A stretch of DNA of 10,213 nt from Thermoplasmatota archaeon (GTDB lineage: Archaea; Thermoplasmatota; E2; DHVEG-1): positions 1-10,213 of the forward strand of contig JAUWCF010000018.1 in the NCBI GenBank assembly GCA_030609445.1. Direction: 5' to 3'. Numbering within the stretch: position 1 is the stretch's first letter; the number at the start of each line of letters is the position of its first letter. Shown here one piece after another: positions 6,643 through 10,213 of this stretch. A program made the translations under genes and the position numbers. The notes beneath the pieces are model-generated. The model was not told where the DNA came from, made no database searches, and saw nothing but the letters and a program-made list of their open reading frames with translations.

Positions 6643-6669
6643 GGAACAAATGTCATACTTATCTGTTCC
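6643..6669. repeat. Inverted repeat GGAACA/TGTTCC before peptide 3
   Basis: Perfect 6-base arms (6643-6648 and 6664-6669) whose centres are 21 bases apart, two helical turns, a spacing suited to a dimeric regulator. It ends 16 bases upstream of the TATA box of peptide 3. In RNA it could instead form a small hairpin with a 15-base loop. Confidence 0.4.
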
Positions 6670-6685
6670 GAATGTACACATATGC

Positions 6686-6693
6686 TTTAAATA
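6686..6693 (+). promoter_or_regulatory. TATA box for peptide gene 3 (leaderless)
   Basis: TTTAAATA is centred about 25 bases before ATG 6714, so the transcript should begin at or next to the start codon. This favours 6714 or 6717 over upstream ATGs, since those would lie outside the transcript. Confidence 0.5.
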
Positions 6694-6713
6694 CCCTTTT
6701 TATATTCATTGTA

Positions 6714-6890
6714 ATGATGATAGAAAACGAGAAGTTCTATAAGTCTGCAAAAGCGCTTGGGTTAAATAAGGAGGAGATCTATGCTATTTTAAACGATACA
6801 TCAGCAATAGTTGAACAAACCTCTTTTTCATCAGGCCCCTTTCAGTATCCAGGAGGACGTTACGGAACCGTTAGCATCAAGGTTTTTTAG
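6714..6890 (+). CDS. RiPP-like precursor peptide 3 (58 aa)
   Basis: Third paralogue. The N-terminal half (MMIENEKFYKSAKALGLNKE) is leader-like and helical; the core after VEQ reads TSFSSGPFQYPGGRYGTVSI and ends KVF. It keeps the pattern SFSxGPxxYxGxxYGTxSI but has FQ in place of PG, an arginine between the tyrosines and a changed tail (KVF for NDF), so its product would differ from the other two. The frame is open upstream to ATG 6627, but those 29 residues are hydrophobic and unlike the paralogues, and the TATA box at 6686 supports the start at 6714 (or 6717). No cysteine is present in the chosen form. It lies 138 bases after the ligase gene, same direction; its last codons run into a two-way terminator. 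Confidence 0.78.
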   Translation: MMIENEKFYKSAKALGLNKEEIYAILNDTSAIVEQTSFSSGPFQYPGGRYGTVSIKVF

Positions 6891-6905
6891 AACCAGTTCA
6901 AAAAA
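6883..6905. terminator. Two-way terminator between peptide 3 and the TraB gene
   Basis: T6 (6883-6888), then GAAC-CA-GTTC (6890-6899), then A6 (6900-6905): a palindrome with one bulged A that carries a T-tract on either strand. It sits between two convergent genes, overlaps the stop codon of peptide 3 and is 6 bases from the end of the TraB gene. Confidence 0.55.
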
Positions 6906-6911
6906 GAGTTA

Positions 6912-7646
6912 CTATTTGTAATCTGAATAATTGATTGAGAAATGACCAGAAGTTGAATCAGCATCCTTGTTTTCTTGATTTCTAAGTTCAGATAGCCTAA
7001 TTGTTTCAAATTCAATATCTTTTGACTTAAGTATTTTTGATATACCGGGTACGTGTCCGTCACCAATGCAGGTAATGATTTTTTCATAATTTTCATTAAG
7101 ACTTGCTAGCCTATTCACCATGTAGTCATTTCTTTTATCAATAAGTGTGGTTTTTATTGTTGGAAATTTCTTTCCTATTTCTTCGATGTAGACATCGAAA
7201 TCATTTTGTAAGTTTTTGAGTTCTTTTTCAACTCGTTTTTTGCTGACAAATAATCCTCCAAACCCTGAGAGCAGTAGCCTGAATTTTTCCGAAAACGGCA
7301 TTGATTTCCACATTTTTATAAACAGATGTTGTGCATTCATGTCTATGAATTCTGCAGGTAGCCCATGTGATTGTGCATAGTTTATTGCTGTCATCATTTC
7401 ATCTCCTGCATTTACGCCGTATTCGCTTGCCATGCTTTCTTGGAATCTTGCTAGTAGTCTGTATATGAATGGCAGATTTTTTTTGGATTCCTCATAGGCT
7501 TTGGGGTTGCTTTGTCTCATCATAATTGCGTTATATCTTTGTCTATCGAGTTCTACGCAGATGACATCTGGTGTTTTTTCATCAAAAATATTTATTAATG
7601 CAGTTGAGAGGTCGAAGATGTGTCCTGTTCCTATGAGTGTTATCAT
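6912..7646 (-). CDS. TraB/PrgY/TIKI family protein
   Basis: Seen: IGTGH at 5-9, the acidic motif VELDRQRY at 31-38, GDEMMTAI at 81-88, IDKRNDYM at 169-176 and a second GDGH at 195-198, the paired GxxH motifs and glutamate that define the family. Known: relatives include Enterococcus TraB and PrgY, which block self-response to peptide pheromones, and the animal metalloprotease Tiki; most archaeal members are uncharacterised. At 244 aa it is shorter than many archaeal TraB proteins (nearer 400) and has no C-terminal membrane helices; the last 20 residues are polar and look disordered. It converges on peptide 3 with only 21 bases between stop codons. A role in handling the small peptides, for example as a peptidase, is possible but rests only on position and family. 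Start: ATG 7646 with GGTAG about 7 bases upstream. Confidence 0.85.
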   Translation of the reverse strand: MITLIGTGHIFDLSTALINIFDEKTPDVICVELDRQRYNAIMMRQSNPKAYEESKKNLPFIYRLLARFQESMASEYGVNAGDEMMTAINYAQSHGLPAEFIDMNAQHLFIKMWKSMPFSEKFRLLLSGFGGLFVSKKRVEKELKNLQNDFDVYIEEIGKKFPTIKTTLIDKRNDYMVNRLASLNENYEKIITCIGDGHVPGISKILKSKDIEFETIRLSELRNQENKDADSTSGHFSINYSDYK

Positions 7647-7731
7647 TTTTTCTACCAGTTTTATCTTGCTAGGTATAGAATTTTCTTACATTAACTTATG
7701 TTTTCGTTAATCGAACAGATATACGGCAATA

Positions 7732-7749
7732 GTCGATAATAAAATCGAC
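7732..7749. promoter_or_regulatory. Palindromic operator candidate GTCGAT/ATCGAC
   Basis: Perfect 6-base inverted repeat with a 6-base spacer, ending 3 bases before the TATA box at 7753. The position next to a core promoter suggests a regulator site. It lies between the divergent TraB gene and the micro-ORF at 7784. Confidence 0.45.
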
Positions 7750-7752
7750 AAA

Positions 7753-7763
7753 TTTAAATATAT
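7753..7763 (+). promoter_or_regulatory. Strong TATA box for the micro-ORF unit
   Basis: TTTAAATATAT is close to the archaeal consensus. Its centre is about 26 bases before ATG 7784, so the message would be leaderless. Confidence 0.55.
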
Positions 7764-7783
7764 CTAATTTAACTTATAATACC

Positions 7784-7867
7784 ATGTGTAACGTAATAGA
7801 CGACTACAGAGAAGACGAATTATCAATCGAATACAAACTAATAGAAAGAAGGAAACGGCTGTACTAA
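7784..7867 (+). CDS. Possible 27-aa leaderless microprotein
   Basis: Starts MCNVIDDYREDELSIEY and ends KLIERRKRLY; highly charged, with an acidic first half and a basic end, probably helical. I do not recognise it. Support is from architecture: palindrome, near-consensus TATA box, ATG at the predicted transcript start, stop codon, then a hairpin and T-tract, all within about 160 bases. The last codons form the 5' arm of the terminator hairpin. It could equally be a small regulatory RNA whose ORF is incidental, or the remnant of the start of a longer gene. It is unrelated in sequence to the three core-bearing peptides. Confidence 0.4.
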   Translation: MCNVIDDYREDELSIEYKLIERRKRLY

Positions 7868-7893
7868 AAACTCCTTCTTTTTTTGATTTTTTT
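7845..7893 (+). terminator. Hairpin plus double T-tract terminator
   Basis: Perfect 9-bp stem AAAGAAGGA (7845-7853) with TCCTTCTTT (7872-7880), followed by a T7 run (7878-7884) and a T8 run (7886-7893). A textbook hairpin/T-tract end for the short plus-strand transcript that begins near 7784. Confidence 0.6.
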
Positions 7894-8139
7894 TACAACA
7901 ACTACATCTCAAATAACACAAGAAAAACATGGTCGTAAAGATATATTTTTAAAAGAGACACCTATTACAAAAATATAGAGTCGGTGAGGAAAAATAGATT
8001 TTCCAAAAGGAACCGAATTCAAAGAAGAGACATATCCTGAAAACAGGAAAAAAAATAAAAATAGCAATACTACCAGATGGAACAACATCAAAGTCTGGAC
8101 AGGAGAAAATCTAGAAAAAACCTAAACACAAGTATCTTT
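7894..8139 (+). pseudogene. AT-rich stretch with a possible decayed ORF
   Basis: No intact gene. On the plus strand, 7988-8125 is open for 45 codons with no start codon and reads IDFPKGTEFKEETYPE, later IKVWTGENLEKT. A shifted frame between them reads KIAILPDGTTSKSGQ. Joined, these look like two related segments (FPKGTEF and LPDGTTS), as if frameshifts had broken a small gene. Upstream stops (TAG, TGA at about 7976-7987) interrupt the same frame. A TATA-like run (ATATATTTTTAAAAG, from 7941) precedes it. The low GC content makes chance reading frames likely, so this is weakly supported. Confidence 0.2.
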
Positions 8140-8156
8140 AAAAAAAAAGAAAAAAA
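8140..8156 (-). terminator. Oligo-T terminator of the flavodoxin gene
   Basis: Read on the minus strand, T7, C, T9 begin about 24 bases after the flavodoxin stop codon. There is no clear hairpin; T-tracts alone suffice for archaeal RNA polymerase. Confidence 0.5.
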
Positions 8157-8179
8157 TGTCTCTTATAGAAACAAAAACG

Positions 8180-8605
8180 CTATAATTTTTTAGCAAACGC
8201 ATCAATTTCTGCTTGCCAACCATCCTTCAGACCATCACCAGTCTTAACACCGGCTCCAACCTCAAAGTCCACACCAGCAACCATTACCATATTCTTCTTC
8301 GAAAGAATCTTCTCCATCTTAGGAAGCACACTCTTCTTCATACCATGAGTATTAACAATACCATACTTCTTCTGATCCAAACCTTCAAGATTCTTCATAA
8401 ACTTCTTCATCGCCCTCTGAACGCCAAACGCCTCTGTTGGAGTAGAAAACACATACACATCAGCCTCAGGTAAATTAGTAGGATCCACCTCATCAGTCTT
8501 AAAAATCTGAATTTTTCCTTTTTTCTTCTCCATCCTACCAGCAAGGTAATCAACAACTTTCTTACCATTCCCATATCTTGACCAATAAACAATAACGCAA
8601 TTCAT
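8180..8605 (-). CDS. Flavodoxin
   Basis: Small FMN-binding electron carrier, 141 aa, the usual size of a short-chain flavodoxin. Seen: an N-terminal beta strand CVIVYWSRYGNG followed by a helix, where WSRYGNGKK is the phosphate-binding loop (S/T-x-x/T-GN pattern); STPTEAFGVQRA around 55-67 is the second FMN loop; and VNTHGMKKS at about 85-93. Flavodoxins pass electrons to many partners, including radical SAM enzymes, so it could in principle serve the neighbouring maturases, but it lies more than 1.5 kb away on the other strand. ATG 8605 is preferred over TTG 8608 because GGTGA sits just upstream. A divergent domain used as a quinone or heme-related reductase cannot be excluded. Confidence 0.85.
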   Translation of the reverse strand: MNCVIVYWSRYGNGKKVVDYLAGRMEKKKGKIQIFKTDEVDPTNLPEADVYVFSTPTEAFGVQRAMKKFMKNLEGLDQKKYGIVNTHGMKKSVLPKMEKILSKKNMVMVAGVDFEVGAGVKTGDGLKDGWQAEIDAFAKKL

Positions 8606-8633
8606 CAATTCACCAAAAGCAAGATTACATTCA

Positions 8634-8643
8634 CATATAAAAA
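8634..8643 (-). promoter_or_regulatory. TATA box for the flavodoxin gene
   Basis: TTTTTATATG on the minus strand, centred about 34 bases before ATG 8605. It predicts a start near 8613 and a short leader that holds the GGTGA ribosome site. Confidence 0.45.
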
Positions 8644-8669
8644 GAATTGTAACAGAATCAACACCGATG

Positions 8670-8706
8670 AAAAAAACAAAAAAAAGGAAATGAAACCATC
8701 ATTTCC
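8670..8706 (-). terminator. Hairpin plus T-tract terminator of ahcY
   Basis: On the minus strand, the 7-bp stem GGAAATG (8706-8700) and CATTTCC (8692-8686) with a 7-base loop runs directly into T8, G, T7 (8685-8670). The 5' arm overlaps the last base of the ahcY stop codon. Confidence 0.65.
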
Positions 8707-10124
8707 TAATATCTATAATGCTCAGGCTTATACGGCCCTTCTATTTTAACGCCAATATAACCTGCTTGTTTTTGTGAAAGTTTCGTAAGTTTTACACCAA
8801 GCTTTTCTAGATGCAGTCGTGCCACTTCCTCATCAAGAATTTTCGGAAGCATATATACACCGATTTCATGCTCTTTATTCCACAGCTCCATCTGAGCAAG
8901 ACATTGGTTTGTAAACGAGTTACTCATAACAAAACTTGGATGTCCTGTCGCACAACCTAGATTTACAAGACGACCTTCTGCAAGCATAAAAATCTCATGA
9001 CCATCTGGAAACACATATTTATCCACCTGTGGTTTAATATTAATTTTCGTAATACCTGGAATCTCCTCAAGCTTACCAACTTGAATCTCATTGTCAAAAT
9101 GACCGATATTACAGATAATTGCCTGGTCCTTCATTTTTTTCATATGCTCTGCAGTTATTACACCACAATTCCCTGTTGCAGTCACATAAATATTTCCTTC
9201 ATCAAGTGCATCTTCAATAGGTTTGACTTCATAACCTTCCATCACTGCCTGCAATGCACAGATTGGATCAACCTCATTTACTATTACTCTCGCACCAAAT
9301 CCTTTCATAGACTGGCAGCAACCTTTACCAACATCGCCATAACCACAGACAACAACTGTTTTTCCTGCAACCATCACATCAGTTGCTCTTTTTATTCCAT
9401 CAGCAAGGCTCTCCCTGCATCCATACAGATTATCAAATTTTGATTTGGTCACTGAATCATTTACATTAAATGCAGGGAAAAGAAGCGTACCATTTTCCAT
9501 CATCTGATATAATCTATGAACACCTGTAGTTGTCTCCTCTGAAACCCCTTTTACATCTTTAGACATCCTTGTCCACCGGTTGTCATCTCTTGCATAAATC
9601 TCTTTTAAACAAACCACAAGTTCCCTGAAATCCTCTCCCTCCTCACTATAGTCTTTGTCAAATAACTCAGGATTATTTTCAACTTCTACACCTTTATGTA
9701 CCATAAGAGTTGCATCCCCGCCGTCATCGACAATAAGATGTGGACCTTTTCCATCACCAAAATCAAGCGCTTTTTCGGCACATGACCAATACTCTTTGAG
9801 CGTTTCACCTTTCCATGCAAAAACAGGAACACCAGATTTTGCAATAGCTGCAGCTGCATGATCTTGTGTTGAAAAAATATTACAGCTCGCCCAACGAATA
9901 TCTGCACCCAATTCATTTAATGTTTCAATAAGAACTGCAGTCTGCACTGTCATATGCAAACTTCCCATTATCCTTGCACCCTCAAGAGGTTTTTGTGACC
10001 CGTATTTCTCCCGTACCACCATCAGACCTGGCATTTCTTTTTCAGCGATATCAAGCTCTTTTCTACCAAAATCAGCAAGGCCAATATCTTTAATCTTATA
10101 TTCTTCTGTTTGCGATACCATCAT
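8706..10124 (-). CDS. ahcY: S-adenosylhomocysteine hydrolase (adenosylhomocysteinase)
   Basis: Hydrolyses S-adenosylhomocysteine, the by-product of SAM methyltransferases, to homocysteine and adenosine using bound NAD. Seen: SLHMTVQTA at 55-63, [14 protein letters not shown] at 80-93, [11 protein letters not shown] at 196-206, the [14 protein letters not shown] substrate region at 219-232, the NAD motif GYGDVGKG at 261-268, and the C-terminal KPEHYRY that reaches into the partner subunit's NAD site. At 472 aa with the insert around 145-185 and this tail, it is the long form common in Bacteria and Eukarya, whereas many archaeal enzymes are shorter (about 415-425 aa), so transfer from Bacteria is possible. 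Start: the first of two ATGs (10124, 10121), with AGGTG 6 bases upstream. It lies 17 bases after the acyl-CoA synthetase gene and may be co-transcribed with it. Confidence 0.97.
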   Translation of the reverse strand: MMVSQTEEYKIKDIGLADFGRKELDIAEKEMPGLMVVREKYGSQKPLEGARIMGSLHMTVQTAVLIETLNELGADIRWASCNIFSTQDHAAAAIAKSGVPVFAWKGETLKEYWSCAEKALDFGDGKGPHLIVDDGGDATLMVHKGVEVENNPELFDKDYSEEGEDFRELVVCLKEIYARDDNRWTRMSKDVKGVSEETTTGVHRLYQMMENGTLLFPAFNVNDSVTKSKFDNLYGCRESLADGIKRATDVMVAGKTVVVCGYGDVGKGCCQSMKGFGARVIVNEVDPICALQAVMEGYEVKPIEDALDEGNIYVTATGNCGVITAEHMKKMKDQAIICNIGHFDNEIQVGKLEEIPGITKINIKPQVDKYVFPDGHEIFMLAEGRLVNLGCATGHPSFVMSNSFTNQCLAQMELWNKEHEIGVYMLPKILDEEVARLHLEKLGVKLTKLSQKQAGYIGVKIEGPYKPEHYRY

Positions 10125-10141
10125 CCATTACACCTACTCTT

Positions 10142-10213
10142 TTATTTTAATATAAGCTTTGCATCAACAACACATAAGCTTTCTTCGTATACAAATACAG
10201 GATTTAAATCCAT
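10142..10213 (-). CDS. ADP-forming acyl-CoA synthetase, C-terminal end (partial)
   Basis: The last 23 codons of a gene that continues beyond the right edge: DLNPVFVYEESLCVVDAKLI then LK and TAA. The pattern (D/E)hNPhhV-x-E-x-hxVVDA+hhh is the end of the ATP-grasp domain in the beta part of ADP-forming acetyl/acyl-CoA synthetases, which make ATP from acyl-CoA in Archaea. The ATG at the very edge is an internal methionine. A separate beta subunit and the end of a fused alpha-beta protein cannot be told apart here. Only a short piece is seen, so the call rests on one motif and its position before ahcY. Confidence 0.65.
   Translation of the reverse strand: MDLNPVFVYEESLCVVDAKLILK
10144..10155 (-). 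promoter_or_regulatory. Possible TATA box for ahcY
   Basis: TTATATTAAAAT on the minus strand lies about 25 bases before ATG 10124, inside the last codons of the upstream gene. It could give ahcY its own nearly leaderless transcript in addition to read-through. Confidence 0.4.

Noticed and set aside
6627..6713. N-terminal extension of peptide 3 starting at ATG 6627
   Set aside because: Hydrophobic 29-residue extension has no counterpart in the paralogues and lies upstream of the best-placed TATA box; the start at 6714 is preferred.
1143..6890. Reading the three peptides as toxin-antitoxin or nif11/SCIFF-type peptides
   Set aside because: No cysteine-rich core, no GG leader cleavage motif, no paired toxin gene; the radical SAM context and conserved core fit a modified peptide better.
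8213..8473. 86-aa plus-strand open frame
   Set aside because: Antisense to the flavodoxin gene; low-complexity His/Leu/Thr-rich translation typical of a shadow.
8997..9443. 148-aa plus-strand open frame
   Set aside because: Antisense to the well-conserved ahcY coding sequence; biased composition typical of a shadow frame.
1..10213. CRISPR arrays, insertion sequences or integrase genes
   Set aside because: No regularly spaced repeats, transposase or recombinase motifs were found on either strand.

Overview
The window looks like about 10.2 kb of an AT-rich archaeal chromosome. Evidence for Archaea: the tRNA-Arg has the typical archaeal D-arm and no encoded CCA; TATA boxes lie about 25-30 bases before several start codons, giving leaderless or short-leader genes; the right edge carries the end of an ADP-forming acyl-CoA synthetase, an enzyme typical of Archaea. 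The lineage cannot be fixed from this sequence; a low-GC euryarchaeote is a guess.

Left flank (1-1033): the 3' part of a YgjP/DUF45 zinc metallopeptidase gene whose beginning lies outside the window, then a tRNA-Arg(CCU) on the minus strand.

Centre (about 1070-6905): this is the notable part. It reads as an undescribed RiPP-like peptide-modification locus. Three small paralogous peptides (57, 64 and 58 aa) have variable helical N-terminal halves and a conserved Gly/Pro/Tyr-rich C-terminal half (SFSxGPxxYxGxxYGTxSI). Two lie upstream and one downstream of a tightly packed four-gene operon. That operon holds two tandem, closely related radical SAM/SPASM enzymes, a SAM-dependent methyltransferase with a C-terminal TPR region, and a PaaK/CapK-type adenylate-forming ligase. 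Each peptide gene has its own TATA box, and a hairpin separates peptide 2 from the operon. The most economical model is that the radical SAM enzymes modify the peptide cores and that the methyltransferase and ligase act as further tailoring steps. No dedicated exporter or RRE-type recognition protein is visible; the only candidate peptidases are the flanking DUF45 and TraB-family proteins.

Right flank (6906-10213): a minus-strand TraB/PrgY-family gene converges on the third peptide gene across a two-way terminator. It is followed by a plus-strand micro-transcription unit (palindrome, TATA box, leaderless 27-codon ORF, terminator hairpin), a stretch of about 250 bases that may be a decayed gene, a minus-strand flavodoxin gene, a minus-strand long-form S-adenosylhomocysteine hydrolase gene (ahcY), and the last 23 codons of an ADP-forming acyl-CoA synthetase gene. 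AhcY removes the S-adenosylhomocysteine made by methyltransferases such as the one in the central operon, but it is most likely ordinary housekeeping. A flavodoxin could supply electrons to radical SAM enzymes, but nothing in the layout ties it to them.
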